Positions 38,126 through 46,549 of a stretch of DNA of 64,000 nucleotides are shown here, piece after piece. Below the pieces are notes generated by a model. That model worked only from the letters and a program-made list of their open reading frames with translations, was not told the DNA's origin and ran no database searches. Source of the stretch: Microbacterium hominis. Lineage in GTDB: Bacteria > Actinomycetota > Actinomycetes > Actinomycetales > Microbacteriaceae. Numbering within the stretch: the first letter of the stretch is position 1; each line of letters starts with the position of its first letter. The stretch lies in the NCBI RefSeq assembly GCF_013282805.1, contig NZ_CP054038.1, positions 682,001 through 746,000 of the forward strand, written 5' to 3'. Position numbers and translations under genes: made by a program.

Positions 38126-39010
38126 ATGGACGACACCGCTGCTCTCGCGCGGGAGCGACCGGCCCTGGTGGGCGTGGCGTACCGGCTCATGGGCACCGTC
38201 GCCGACGCGGAAGACGCCGTGCAGGAGGCCTATATGCGCTGGTACCGCCTCGGTGCGGCCGAGCGTGCCGCCATCGCCTCGCCGGGTGCCTGGCTGACCC
38301 GGGTCGTGAGCCGCGTGTGCCTGGACATGCTGGGCTCAGCGCGCGCGCGGCGCGAGCGCTACGTGGGCGAATGGCTGCCCGAGCCCGTGCCGGGGGACTC
38401 GCCCCTGGCGATGTCGCCGTCAGCGGACCCCCTCGAGCGGGTCACGCTCGACGAATCGGTCTCGACCGCGCTGCTGGTGGTGCTCGAGGCGCTCACCCCC
38501 GCGGAGCGCGTCGCGTTCGTGCTGCACGATGTGTTCGGGATGCCGTTCGCCGAAGTCGCCGAGACGGTGGGACGATCGCCGGATGCCGTGCGGCAGCTGG
38601 CATCCCAGGCCCGCCGTCACGTGCGCGCCCGCCGCTCGCGCCCGGCGGCGCGCGAGGAGCACGATGCGGTGGCCCGTGCATTCGCGGCGGCCGTCGCCAC
38701 CGGCGACCTCGCCGCGCTCGCGGGCGTGCTCGACCCTGCCGTCGTCGCGCACGCGGACGGCGGCGGCGTGGTCTCCGCCGCCCGGCGGCCCGTGGTCGGC
38801 GCCGACCGGGTCGCGCGCTTCCTGCTGGGGCTGCCGCGCCTGCAGCCCGACGCGGTCGTGTCTCCGACGGTCACGGCGGACGGGCTCGCATTCCTCGTCA
38901 CCGTTGCCGGCCGGGCCGACGCGGTGATCTCGCTCGCGGTCTCGATGGGTCGCATCACCGATGTCTACATCGTGCGCAACCCCGCCAAGCTCACGCTGTG
39001 GGGCCATTAG
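38126..39010 (+). CDS. ECF41-family RNA polymerase sigma factor (SigJ-like)
   Basis: The 294-residue product has sigma regions 2 (DAEDAVQEAYMRWY) and 4 (LTPAERVAFVLHDVFGMPF), then a C-terminal SnoaL-like extension. Three ECF41 hallmarks are visible: WLPEP in the linker, DGGG (HADGGGVVSAAR) and a final NPAKL. In this group the extension acts as a built-in regulator in place of a separate anti-sigma factor, and none is encoded here. The ATG at 38126 follows GGGAGG (38114-38119). The gene is divergent from its likely target and has a matching autoregulatory promoter. Confidence 0.92.
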   Translation: MDDTAALARERPALVGVAYRLMGTVADAEDAVQEAYMRWYRLGAAERAAIASPGAWLTRVVSRVCLDMLGSARARRERYVGEWLPEPVPGDSPLAMSPSADPLERVTLDESVSTALLVVLEALTPAERVAFVLHDVFGMPFAEVAETVGRSPDAVRQLASQARRHVRARRSRPAAREEHDAVARAFAAAVATGDLAALAGVLDPAVVAHADGGGVVSAARRPVVGADRVARFLLGLPRLQPDAVVSPTVTADGLAFLVTVAGRADAVISLAVSMGRITDVYIVRNPAKLTLWGH

Positions 39011-39020
39011 CGTGGGAGTC

Positions 39021-41132
39021 ATGCCCACGACGCCGTTCCACTCGCTCGATGACTACATCTCCCTCCCGCGCGTGGAGGCGCTCGCTCTGTCACCCGACGG
39101 CAGCCGCGCCGTGCTCACGGTCGCCGTGCTGAAGAAGGATGCCACCGGCTACGAGCGTTCGCTGTGGGAGGTGCCCGCCACCGGAGGCGGAACCCCGCGG
39201 CGCCTCACCCGCTCGGCCAAGGGGGAGAGCGGTGCGGCCTTCACGCCGGACGGCGACGTGCTGTTCGTCTCGGCGCGACCCGACGGCGACGCCGACGAGT
39301 CGGCGGCCCAGCTGTGGCTGCTGCCGGCCGCCGGCGGTGAAGCGCGCCCGGTGACCGCGCTCGCCGGGGGCGTCGAGTCCGTCACCGCCGTCGCCGACGC
39401 GGCCGCGACCGTCGTCGTGCAGGCCGCCCTCCTCCCCGGGGCCGACTCCCTCGAGGCGGAGGGTGCGCTGCGTGCCCGGCGCAAGGAGAAGAAGGTCGCC
39501 GCGATCCTCCACGAGGCCTACCCGGTGCGCTATTGGGACCACGACCTCGGCCCCGCCGAGCCGCACCAGCTCGCCATCGATCTCGGCGCCCTCGACGACA
39601 GCATCGCCGCCGTGGTCGCCGAGGAGGCGGCCGAGGAGGAGGCTGCGGCCGCGGTGGATGCCGCGGGCGCGGCATCCACCGACCCGAAGCCCTACCCGGC
39701 GGCGCTGCCCCGCCCCCGCGACCTCACGCCGCGGCCGGGCCGGTCGGCCGACGTGCAGGGGGCCGCCCTCACGCCCGACGGCCGCACGCTGATCGTGGCG
39801 ATGCAGCGGCCAGAGGCGCGGGGCGCCCGCTCGGTCATCGTCGCGATCGACGTCGAGACCGGTGCGCACACGACGCTGTTCGACGAGGAGGGCGTGCACT
39901 ACGAGGCCCCCGTCCTCAGCCACGATGGCGCCATGCTCGCGTACGTGCGGCAGGTCAAGGCGACACCCGCGGGGCCCACCGACATCGAAGTGTGGGTCGC
40001 GGGTGTCGACGGCTCCGGGCCCCGCCGCCTCGCGCCCACGTGGGACCGATGGGCGACGAGCCTCGCCTTCGCCGCCGATGACGCTGCGCTCATCGCCACC
40101 GCCGACCACGACGGGCGCGGTCCGGTGTTCCGTCTGCCGCTCGACGGCGGACCGGCCGAGAAGCTCACCGACGACGACTACACGTACTCCCACGTGCAGG
40201 TCGACCGCGCCGGTGGCGTCCTCGTCGCCCTGCGCTCGTCCTGGACGGTGCCGCCGCACCCGGTGCGCATCGCACGCGACGGCTCCGTGACGCCGCTGGC
40301 CACGCCCGCCGCGACCCCCGCCGCGCCCGGCACGATCACCGAGGTCGAGACGGTCGCCGCCGACGGCGCGCGCGTGCGCGGCTGGCTGCTGCTGCCCGAG
40401 GGGGCGTCCGCGGCAGAGCCCGCCCCGCTGCTCCTGTGGATCCACGGCGGGCCGCTCAACAGCTGGAACGCCTGGAGCTGGCGCTGGGCGCCGCTGCTGG
40501 CGGTCGCCCAGGGTTACGCGGTGCTGCTGCCCGACCCCGCGCTGTCGACCGGCTACGGGCTGGAGTTCATCGCGCGCGGATGGAACGCGTGGGGCGGCGC
40601 GCCCTACACCGACCTCATGGCGATCACCGACGCGGTCGTCGCCCGCGACGACATCGACGCGGACCGCACGGCCGCCATGGGCGGGTCGTTCGGCGGCTAC
40701 ATGGCCAACTGGGTCGCCGGGCACACGGACCGGTTCGACGCCATCGTCACCCACGCGTCGCTGTGGGCACTCGACCAGTTCGCCGGCACCACCGACCTGT
40801 CGGTGTACTGGCAGGAGATCTTCTCGCCGGAGGCGATGATCGAGAACTCGCCGCACCGGTTCGCCGCCGACATCCGCACGCCGCTGCTGGTCGTCCACGG
40901 CGACAAGGACTACCGGGTGCCGATCGGCGAGGGGCTGCGCCTGTGGTCGGATCTGGCCGAGCACCACGCCGACGACGCCGGGCGCATGCCGCACCGCTTC
41001 CTGTACTTCCCCGATGAGAACCACTGGGTGCTCTCGCCGCAGCACGCCATCGTCTGGTACCAGACGGTGTTCGCGTTCCTCGCGCAGCACGTGCGCGGGG
41101 GCGAGTGGCAACGGCCGGAGCTGCTCGGGTGA
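39021..41132 (+). CDS. S9-family (prolyl oligopeptidase-type) peptidase
   Basis: The 703-residue product combines an N-terminal beta-propeller (repeated SPDG/TPDG blades) with an alpha/beta-hydrolase. The triad is S556 in GGSFGGYMANW, D630 in HGDKDYRV and H668 in ENHWVL. No signal peptide is seen, so it is probably a cytosolic acylaminoacyl- or dipeptidyl-peptidase-like enzyme degrading peptides. TAGCGT lies seven bases before the ATG, suggesting a leaderless transcript. A Glu/Ala-rich insertion near residue 200 contains a perfect 12-base-pair hairpin at 39653-39680. Confidence 0.92.
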   Translation: MPTTPFHSLDDYISLPRVEALALSPDGSRAVLTVAVLKKDATGYERSLWEVPATGGGTPRRLTRSAKGESGAAFTPDGDVLFVSARPDGDADESAAQLWLLPAAGGEARPVTALAGGVESVTAVADAAATVVVQAALLPGADSLEAEGALRARRKEKKVAAILHEAYPVRYWDHDLGPAEPHQLAIDLGALDDSIAAVVAEEAAEEEAAAAVDAAGAASTDPKPYPAALPRPRDLTPRPGRSADVQGAALTPDGRTLIVAMQRPEARGARSVIVAIDVETGAHTTLFDEEGVHYEAPVLSHDGAMLAYVRQVKATPAGPTDIEVWVAGVDGSGPRRLAPTWDRWATSLAFAADDAALIATADHDGRGPVFRLPLDGGPAEKLTDDDYTYSHVQVDRAGGVLVALRSSWTVPPHPVRIARDGSVTPLATPAATPAAPGTITEVETVAADGARVRGWLLLPEGASAAEPAPLLLWIHGGPLNSWNAWSWRWAPLLAVAQGYAVLLPDPALSTGYGLEFIARGWNAWGGAPYTDLMAITDAVVARDDIDADRTAAMGGSFGGYMANWVAGHTDRFDAIVTHASLWALDQFAGTTDLSVYWQEIFSPEAMIENSPHRFAADIRTPLLVVHGDKDYRVPIGEGLRLWSDLAEHHADDAGRMPHRFLYFPDENHWVLSPQHAIVWYQTVFAFLAQHVRGGEWQRPELLG
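39653..39680. repeat. Perfect GGTGGATGCCGC hairpin inside the S9 peptidase gene
   Basis: GGTGGATGCCGC, four bases, then GCGGCATCCACC: a perfect 12-base-pair stem in coding sequence. The same core forms the hairpins at 31303-31324, 43764-43806 and 49027-49064. Confidence 0.75.
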
Positions 41133-41180
41133 CGCGGGGTGGCGCGGCCGTGGGGTCCACGCCCCTAGCCCGCGCGTCGC

Positions 41181-41369
41181 TCACCCGTCGAGGTGCCGGA
41201 TCTCGCAGTCGCTGCCCGGCGACAGGATCGCCTCGTGCCCGTCGTCGTACCTGACGACCAGCAGCGGACTGTCGTCGTGGCCGCGGACCTCGATCACCTC
41301 ACCGGTGCGCTCAGCGGCCCCCACGGTGCGCCCGTGGATGACCACGCGATCGCCGACGCTGGCTCGCAT
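41181..41369 (-). CDS. DUF1918 domain protein
   Basis: The 62-residue product MRASVGDRVVIHGRTVG... with YDDGHEAILSPGSDC is a DUF1918 protein, a small SH3-like barrel common in actinobacteria with no assigned role. The start at 41369 is chosen over an in-frame GTG three codons upstream because GGAGG lies about eight bases before it. It stands alone between the S9 peptidase and a small membrane protein. Confidence 0.88.
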   Translation of the reverse strand: MRASVGDRVVIHGRTVGAAERTGEVIEVRGHDDSPLLVVRYDDGHEAILSPGSDCEIRHLDG

Positions 41370-41454
41370 GCGGATCACCTCCGCTGCTCACGATACGACC
41401 TCGCCGCAGTCGCGGCTACGGGTGGTCTGCGCACGTTCGGCGCCCGGCCGGAGG

Positions 41455-41679
41455 CTACAGGCGCGCCCCGTCGTCGTCGGGGTTGTCGAGCCCGACGCTC
41501 TTTCCGCGCCACGACTCGTACGCCATCAGCCAGCCGATCGATACGGCGAAGGCGAGGATGAGGCCCAGCCACAGGTTTCCCCAGATCAGTCCGAAGACGA
41601 TCCCGAGCGTGAACAGCAGGGCGGTGCCGAAGGCCCAGCCGGTGTGGCCGCGCGTCCAGCCGCGTCGCGTCGAACTCAT
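41455..41679 (-). CDS. Small two-helix membrane protein
   Basis: The 74-residue product has a basic start (MSSTRRGWTRGHTGW), two adjacent hydrophobic segments (ALLFTLGIVFGLIWG and WLGLILAFAVSIGWLM) and an acidic tail (NPDDDGARL). TAGGCT lies exactly six bases before the ATG, indicating a leaderless transcript. Function unknown. Confidence 0.75.
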   Translation of the reverse strand: MSSTRRGWTRGHTGWAFGTALLFTLGIVFGLIWGNLWLGLILAFAVSIGWLMAYESWRGKSVGLDNPDDDGARL

Positions 41680-41740
41680 GCGGCCAGCCTACGGTGCGCC
41701 GCCCGGGACCCGGGCGGCGCACCGGGCACGGCTCGCCGTG

Positions 41741-42163
41741 TCAGGCCCGCGGCGCGGCAGCGTTGACGGCGACCATCCAGTCGATGCCGAACCTGTCGGT
41801 CAGCATCCCGAACTTGCCGCCCCACGGCGGCGTGTCGAAGGGCATCGCGACGGTGCCGCCGTCGGCCAGCGCGTTCCAGAAACCGGTCAGCTGCTCCTCG
41901 TCGTCGCCGCTGACCGAGACGGAGATGCCGGCCGGCTTCGCGTAGGGCATCGACGACGGAGTGTCGGCGCCCATGATCACGAACCCGTCCGGCGTGGTGA
42001 GCTGGGCGTGCATCACGAGGGTCTTCTCGGCGGGGTCGTCGACCATCCCTTCGAAGCCCTCGAACGTGTCGATCTCGAGGTCGCCGCCGAAAACGCTCTG
42101 GTAGAAGGTCATCGCGTCGCGGGCCTCCGTGCGGAAGGAGAGGTAGGGGTTGAGGCTGGGCAT
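41741..42163 (-). CDS. VOC-fold (PhnB/glyoxalase-like) protein
   Basis: The 140-residue product begins MPSLNPYLSFRTEARDAMTF and ends WGGKFGMLTDRFGIDWMV, the pattern of PhnB-like members of the vicinal oxygen chelate superfamily. These small dimeric proteins bind a metal or a drug-like ligand; the specific activity is usually unknown. The ATG at 42163 is preceded by an AAGGAGG ribosome site. It is a single gene. Confidence 0.87.
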   Translation of the reverse strand: MPSLNPYLSFRTEARDAMTFYQSVFGGDLEIDTFEGFEGMVDDPAEKTLVMHAQLTTPDGFVIMGADTPSSMPYAKPAGISVSVSGDDEEQLTGFWNALADGGTVAMPFDTPPWGGKFGMLTDRFGIDWMVAVNAAAPRA

Positions 42164-42289
42164 GTCGCCCTCCTTGGAGTGGTGGGGAACGGGGTGGATG
42201 CCGCGCCCGGCCGCGTGGCGCATCCCAGTGTTCCCCCACCCTCCGACATCCACAACGGGTTCTCCGGTGGCCGATCGACGACGAGACGA

Positions 42290-42319
42290 TTGACCCGGCA
42301 TCCACCCCTCCGCTACCGT
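42290..42319 (+). promoter_or_regulatory. Promoter of the rtcB leader
   Basis: TTGACC (42290-42295) and TACCGT (42314-42319) are 18 bases apart. Transcription would start near 42326, immediately before a perfect 5-prime hairpin (CCGTGCC-GCC-GGCACGG, 42327-42343). Confidence 0.55.
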
Positions 42320-42369
42320 GACGAGTCCGTGCCGCCGGCACGGATCATGATGAGCCGAGAGGACGTGGA

Positions 42370-42462
42370 ATGAGCGCGCAGCGCGAACTCCGCTTCGCCG
42401 CGGTCCTGGGTCAGCAGCCCAATGACCGCTACGAGTCGTCCCCTCCGGCGCAGGCCGTGTAG
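42370..42462 (+). CDS. Possible 30-residue leader peptide
   Basis: MSAQRELRFAAVLGQ, then QPNDRYESSPPAQAV and a TAG stop. A purine-rich GAGGACG lies about eight bases upstream. It contains no run of one amino acid as in classical attenuators, so a coding role rests only on the ribosome site and position. Confidence 0.35.
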   Translation: MSAQRELRFAAVLGQQPNDRYESSPPAQAV

Positions 42463-42482
42463 CAGCATCCCGCTGAATCCAC

Positions 42483-42517
42483 GCCCCGCACCGCACAGGT
42501 CCGGGGCTTTTCCTTTG
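42483..42517 (+). terminator. T-tailed terminator in the rtcB leader
   Basis: GCCCCG (42483-42488) pairs with CGGGGC (42502-42507) and is followed by TTTTCCTTTGTT. A T-rich tail is unusual in this GC-rich window, which makes an intrinsic terminator or attenuator likely. Confidence 0.6.
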
Positions 42518-42592
42518 TTGGAGACCCTCGGGCCGCAGGCCCATCGCTCTCCGCGTGCTCCGTCCGGGGCACCGCACGCAAGGAAAGGAATC

Positions 42593-43762
42593 ATGGAGAG
42601 GCTCTCCGCACGGCTGCTCTCGTGGGCGAGCCTGATCGACGAGAAGACCGTCGAGCAGGCGCGCACCTCGAGCCGCATGCCGTTCATCCACCCGCACCTG
42701 GCGCTCATGCCCGATGCGCACCTCGGCAAGGGCGCCACCGTGGGGTCGGTCATCCCGACCCTCGGCGCGATCATGCCCGCCGCCGTCGGCGTCGACATCG
42801 GGTGCGGCATGATCGCCGTGCGCACCCGGTTCACCCGGGCGCAGCTCGTCGAGCGCGACCTCACGCAGCTGCGCGAGCAGATCGAGCGCGCCGTGCCGCT
42901 GTCGGCCGGCCGCGACAACCGCAAGGTCGTCGCGACCGCCGAGCCGCGCGTCGCCGAGCTCGAGGAGCTCGCCGAGAAGGCGGAGTTCGACCCCGGCCGC
43001 TACGCGGGGCACTGGCGGCACCAGCTGGGGTCGCTCGGCTCGGGCAACCACTTCATCGAGGTGTCGGTCGACGAGCTCGACCGGGTGTGGATGTTCCTGC
43101 ACTCGGGCTCGCGGGGCGTGGGCAACAAGATTGCCACGCACCACATCGGGGTCGCGCAGCGGCTCGCGAAGAAGTGGGCGATCGAGCTTCCCGATCCCGA
43201 CCTCGCGTACCTCGTGGAGGGCACCGATGAGTTCCGCCGGTACATCCGGGAGCTGCGCTGGGCGCAGCACTTCGCGCTGCTGAACCGCGAGGAGATGATG
43301 GACCGCGTCGCCCGCCAGCTCGGCGAGCTGATGGGGGAGGCGGTGATCGAGGAGGAGCGGATCAACTGCCACCACAACTTCACCGAGTCCGAGAGGCACT
43401 TCGGAAAGCAGGTGTGGGTGTCGCGCAAGGGCGCGATCCAGGCCGATGCCGGCCGGCCCGGGCTCATCCCCGGCTCCATGGGCACGGCCTCCTACGTGGT
43501 CGAGGGGCTCGGCAACCCGCTGTCGCTCAACTCGTCGCCGCACGGCGCCGGGCGCGAGTACTCACGGTCGGCGGCCCGGCGCGCGTTCACCCACGCGCAG
43601 CTGCGGGAGGCGATGACGGGCATCGAGTTCCGAGACACGGATGCCTTCATCGATGAGATCCCCCAGGCGTACAAGCCGATCGACCGGGTGATGGCCGACG
43701 CGGCCGACCTCGTGTCGGTGCGCCACACCCTGCGGCAGCTCGTCAACGTGAAGGGCGATTGA
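42593..43762 (+). CDS. rtcB: RtcB-family RNA ligase
   Basis: The 389-residue product is an RtcB ligase, which joins 2-prime,3-prime cyclic or 3-prime phosphate RNA ends to 5-prime hydroxyl ends using GTP and manganese. Metal-site motifs are PDAHLGKGATVGSV, GVDIGCGM, GSGNHFIEV and CHHNFTESE; the guanylated histidine lies in SPHGAGREYSRSAARR. The ATG at 42593 follows AAGGAAAGG. It is the short actinobacterial form without nearby rtcA or archease, so the role is probably RNA repair rather than tRNA splicing. A leader with a terminator precedes it, suggesting regulated readthrough. Confidence 0.93.
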   Translation: MERLSARLLSWASLIDEKTVEQARTSSRMPFIHPHLALMPDAHLGKGATVGSVIPTLGAIMPAAVGVDIGCGMIAVRTRFTRAQLVERDLTQLREQIERAVPLSAGRDNRKVVATAEPRVAELEELAEKAEFDPGRYAGHWRHQLGSLGSGNHFIEVSVDELDRVWMFLHSGSRGVGNKIATHHIGVAQRLAKKWAIELPDPDLAYLVEGTDEFRRYIRELRWAQHFALLNREEMMDRVARQLGELMGEAVIEEERINCHHNFTESERHFGKQVWVSRKGAIQADAGRPGLIPGSMGTASYVVEGLGNPLSLNSSPHGAGREYSRSAARRAFTHAQLREAMTGIEFRDTDAFIDEIPQAYKPIDRVMADAADLVSVRHTLRQLVNVKGD

Positions 43763-43763
43763 G

Positions 43764-43806
43764 GTGGATGCCGCGGCCGGCCGCAGCGGCCGGGTGCGGC
43801 ATCCAC
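43764..43806. terminator. Bidirectional terminator between rtcB and the glycosylase gene
   Basis: GTGGATGCCGC (43764-43774) pairs perfectly with GCGGCATCCAC (43796-43806); an inner GGCCGG/CCGGCC pairing adds to the stem. It starts two bases after the rtcB stop and ends ten bases from the end of the convergent gene. Confidence 0.75.
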
Positions 43807-43815
43807 TCTCGCGGT

Positions 43816-44790
43816 TCAGCGGTCGCGGTGGTCTTCGGGATGCAGGCGGGGTGCGCGGCGCGGCTCGTGCGCCCCGCTCGCGCCGATCAGGCGGATGACC
43901 CGCTGACGCTGCCCCGCCCACGGGGCCAGCAGGCGCAGCATCCCGTCGTCGTCGGTGCGTTCGCCGGTGAGGGCGTAGCCGACCTCGTGCGCGAGGTGGA
44001 AATCCCCGACGCTCACCGCATCCGGGTCGCCGAGTGCGCGGATGCGGGTCTCGGCCGAGGTCCACGGCCCGATGCCCGGCTGGCTGATGAGCACGCGGTC
44101 GACCGCCTCGCCGTCGGGGGCGGTCTCGACGGCGCGCACGATCGACTCGCCGCGCGCGGCGGCCCTCGTGACCGTCTTGGCCTGGGGCGGTTCGAGTCCG
44201 GCGCGGTGCCAGTCCCACGACGGGATGCGCCGCCACCCGTCGATCGTCGGCGGCGCGAACATCGGATGCGGCGTCGGGCCGGGCGCGCGCTCGCCGTGCC
44301 GCGTGACGATGCGCCGCCAGGCGGCGAAGGCCTGCAGGCCGGTGATCTTCTGCTCGAAAATCGCACAGGCGAGCGCGTCGAACACGCGCTCGCTGCGGCC
44401 GAGGCGCAAGCCGGGGTTGCGTCGGTGCGCGTCGGCGACGAGGGGATGGATGCCGGCCTCGAAGCCGGACGCGTCATCGAACGCGCCGCACAGCGCGGGA
44501 ACCTGGCCGAGGGCGTGAACGGCACCAGGACCCCACGCGGCGGCCCTGATGACACCGGGGGCCGTCTCGCGCAGCGCGAGCGTGGCGATGCCTTCCGGCG
44601 TGCGGCTCGCGCGCCAGATCACGCGGCCGGAGACCGTCATCGTCGGGTCGCTGCGCCCCCGGCGCTGGAACAGCACCGCGCGCGCGAGGTCCAGCGCGTG
44701 GCGCGGGCGGTACTCGGTCTCGAGAGGCCGCTCGTCGGCGCGGCCCGCATCGCGCTCCACCGCGGCGGGCGGGGGCGCGATCGACGTCAT
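43816..44790 (-). CDS. AlkA-like DNA-3-methyladenine glycosylase
   Basis: The 324-residue product is a helix-hairpin-helix base-excision glycosylase that removes alkylated bases from DNA. The HhH-GPD signature is QPGIGPWTSAETRIRALG with the catalytic aspartate just after it (VSVGDFHLAHE). An AlkA-type N-terminal beta domain (LDLARAVLFQRRGRSDPT) is present. No Ada-type methyltransferase is fused or adjacent. TAGGGT lies six bases before the ATG at 44790, indicating leaderless transcription. It converges on rtcB, sharing the terminator. Confidence 0.88.
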   Translation of the reverse strand: MTSIAPPPAAVERDAGRADERPLETEYRPRHALDLARAVLFQRRGRSDPTMTVSGRVIWRASRTPEGIATLALRETAPGVIRAAAWGPGAVHALGQVPALCGAFDDASGFEAGIHPLVADAHRRNPGLRLGRSERVFDALACAIFEQKITGLQAFAAWRRIVTRHGERAPGPTPHPMFAPPTIDGWRRIPSWDWHRAGLEPPQAKTVTRAAARGESIVRAVETAPDGEAVDRVLISQPGIGPWTSAETRIRALGDPDAVSVGDFHLAHEVGYALTGERTDDDGMLRLLAPWAGQRQRVIRLIGASGAHEPRRAPRLHPEDHRDR

Positions 44791-44836
44791 GCTCCGACCC
44801 TACGCCCCGCCCTCCGACATCGCCCGAAGTACTCGG

Positions 44837-45142
44837 GTTCGTGGGGCGGTTGCGGTGGGTTCCCGGGGCTGGATGCCGCGCGAAGCGCCCCATGAACGTG
44901 TGCGGTCGAGAGTGCGAGGCGTTCGTGGGCGGTTGCGGTGGGTTCCCGGGGTGGATGCCGCGCGAAGCGCCCCATGAACGTGTGCGGTCGAGAGGGCGAG
45001 GCGTTCGTGGGGCGGTTCTGGTGGGTTCCCGGGGTGGATGCCGCGCGAAGCGCCCCATGAACGTGTGCGGTCGGGAAGGCGAGGCGTTCGTGGGGCGGTT
45101 GCGGTGGGTTCCCGGGGCTGGATGCCGCGCGAAGCGCCCCAT
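44837..45142. repeat. Array of four repeats, about 84 bases each (core GTTCGTGGGGCG)
   Basis: Units start at 44837, 44921, 45003 and 45086. Each begins GTTCGTGGGGCG (the second lacks one G) and contains GGTGGGTTCCCGGGG and TGGATGCCGCGCGAAG. The first three end CGCCCCATGAAC, an inverted copy of the start; the fourth is cut short at CGCCCCAT. A 22-23 base spacer joins units. The array fills the 383-base gap between the glycosylase and the winged-helix gene. Open frames through it show no coding signal. Confidence 0.88.
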
Positions 45143-45173
45143 GGATGCCGCCCCATGCGGCGCAGAACGGGCC

Positions 45174-45973
45174 TCAGAAGCGGTCGGGCGAGGGCGTGCC
45201 GTGGCCGTAGCGGATGACGACGTCGGCGTGGCGGTCGAAGCGGTAGCCGACGCCGCGCACGGTGCGCACGATGTCCTCGTAGCGACCGAGCTTGGCGCGC
45301 AGGCGCCGCACGTGCACGTCGATGGTGCGCTCGCCGGGGGCCTCCTCGTCGGTGGCGCCCTGCCACAGCGACGAGACGAGCTCCGTGCGCTCGATCGTGC
45401 TGCCCTCTCGCAGCACGAGGTACTGCAGCAGCTCGAACTCCTTGAAGGTGAACGCGGCCGACTCGCCGTCGATGAGCACGCGCTTGCGGGAGATGTCGAC
45501 GGTCACACCGCGCGGCGCCTCGACGTCCTCGACGGGCTCCTCCTGCTTGGTGCGCGCGACGGCCGACGGCTCGTGCAGTGCGAGGCGCACGACGTCGACG
45601 TCACGACCGCCGGCGCCGACGGGCGCGAGGGCGACGGTCGCGTGGGTCTCGGCCTCGGGGGCGAGCTCGGCGATCGTGCGGCGGAGGGCCTCGACGAGCA
45701 CGCCGAGCGACACGCCGGAGGCGGCGGCTTTGGCCTCGTCGAGTCCGACGTAGAGGGCGAAGCCGCGCGGGCGGTGCCGGCGGGCAGGCCGTTCGCCGCC
45801 GGAGCGTTCGCCGCCGGAGCGGCGGGCGCCGGCGAGGTGGATGCCGTACGCGGCGCGGGCGCGGTCGGGGCGGTGGTCACCGGACGCAGCGCGGCCGGAG
45901 CGGCGGCGCGGGTCGCGGGGGCGCCGACGGCGCGGAGGTGGGTGGGACGTTCGAGGAGTGCGGTGTTCGACAT
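45174..45973 (-). CDS. OmpR/PhoB-type winged-helix regulator, broken by one missing base
   Basis: The N-terminus (MSNTALLERPTHLRAVGAP, then an Ala/Pro linker) and the main body lie in different frames. One base added to the triple at 45769-45771 restores APRGFALYVGLDEAKA and a 266-residue protein. The C-terminal domain is an OmpR/PhoB winged helix (FTFKEFELLQYLVLREG, ERTIDVHVRRLRAKLG, RTVRGVGYRFD). There is no phosphorylation receiver; the middle domain (GVSLGVLVEALRRTIAEL) is of unknown function and may sense a ligand. Its start is the ATG at 45973 with AGGACC upstream. A strong promoter lies about 320 bases upstream, leaving a long leader. Confidence 0.85.
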
Positions 45974-46299
45974 GATGATGGGTCCTAGCGGGAGATGAAC
46001 CCCGGCCGCTGATCGGCCCGGAAAGGGGTTCGGGTGTGATGCTGCTCTGCCCCTCCGAGATCAGGGGCGGGTGCGGAGGCAGCTCGGCTGCGCGTGATCG
46101 ACGCGCAGGTCCGGTGCTCCGGGGGACTCCACGTCCGGCGCGCCTCCGTGGGGCTGCAGTTCGGGCGGAATCCGGCAGGGGGTCACAGTGCTAGTGGCAC
46201 ATTCGACAACAGATGACAATGCGGCCGGCCATCATCATGCCGGCAGTCCTGTTCGCCTCCCAGGCGGACAGAGAACGCGCGTTGTCAGTCATGTGGCCG

Positions 46300-46329
46300 A
46301 TTATGACGGAGTGCGTCGGCATACGTCAA
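46300..46329 (-). promoter_or_regulatory. Promoter of the winged-helix regulator gene
   Basis: On the minus strand TTGACG (46329-46324) and CATAAT (46305-46300) are 18 bases apart. The transcript would start near 46293 and have a leader of about 320 bases, room for a regulatory RNA element. Confidence 0.55.
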
Positions 46330-46488
46330 ATCGCTCGATGCCGCAAGGCCGAGCGTCGGAGAATGCGCCACAATGCTCAATCCGCGACCATGGTACGCGG
46401 TCTGCCGGGCCTCGACACGCAGTTTCACCGCTTCGCCACGCGTCCTGAGAGCGCTCTCTCGCTTATGTTGCCAATTCCGCGAAAAGGC

Positions 46489-46518
46489 TTGCGCTCCCGC
46501 TCGCGATCGCGCTAGCAT
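46489..46518 (+). promoter_or_regulatory. Promoter of lacI
   Basis: TTGCGC (46489-46494) and TAGCAT (46513-46518) are 18 bases apart. The start site, near 46525, falls at the edge of the operator at 46524-46549, so the repressor should block its own gene. Confidence 0.5.
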
Positions 46519-46523
46519 CCCAG

Positions 46524-46549
46524 TCGAAGCGCTTCGCGAAGCGTTTCGA
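46524..46549. promoter_or_regulatory. LacI-family operator at lacI
   Basis: TCGAAGCGCTTCG is followed at once by CGAAGCGTTTCGA. The 26 bases form one long palindrome with a single mismatched pair and contain two overlapping operator-like halves. The same TCGAAGCGCTTCGA core lies upstream of the binding-protein gene. Confidence 0.75.

Larger units (their letters stand above)
42326..42517 (+). ncRNA. Candidate structured leader RNA upstream of rtcB
   Basis: This stretch has a promoter just before it, a 5-prime hairpin, a 30-codon reading frame (42370-42462, MSAQRELRFAAVLGQ...) preceded by GAGGACGTGG, and a terminator with a T-rich tail. It ends 75 bases before the rtcB start. It could be an independent small RNA, an attenuator with a leader peptide, or both. 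Nothing in it matches a tRNA or riboswitch I know. Confidence 0.45.

Noticed and set aside
42326..42517. tRNA or Y-RNA-like gene upstream of rtcB
   Set aside because: No acceptor stem, T-arm consensus or anticodon arm could be folded; only isolated hairpins are seen.
44837..45142. CRISPR array
   Set aside because: Unit length is 82-84 bases, the spacers are almost identical, and no cas gene is present. The same holds for 63008-63403.
46213..46515. 100-codon open frame between the winged-helix gene and lacI
   Set aside because: The product is Arg-rich without hydrophobic pattern, has no ribosome site, and covers predicted promoters of both neighbours.
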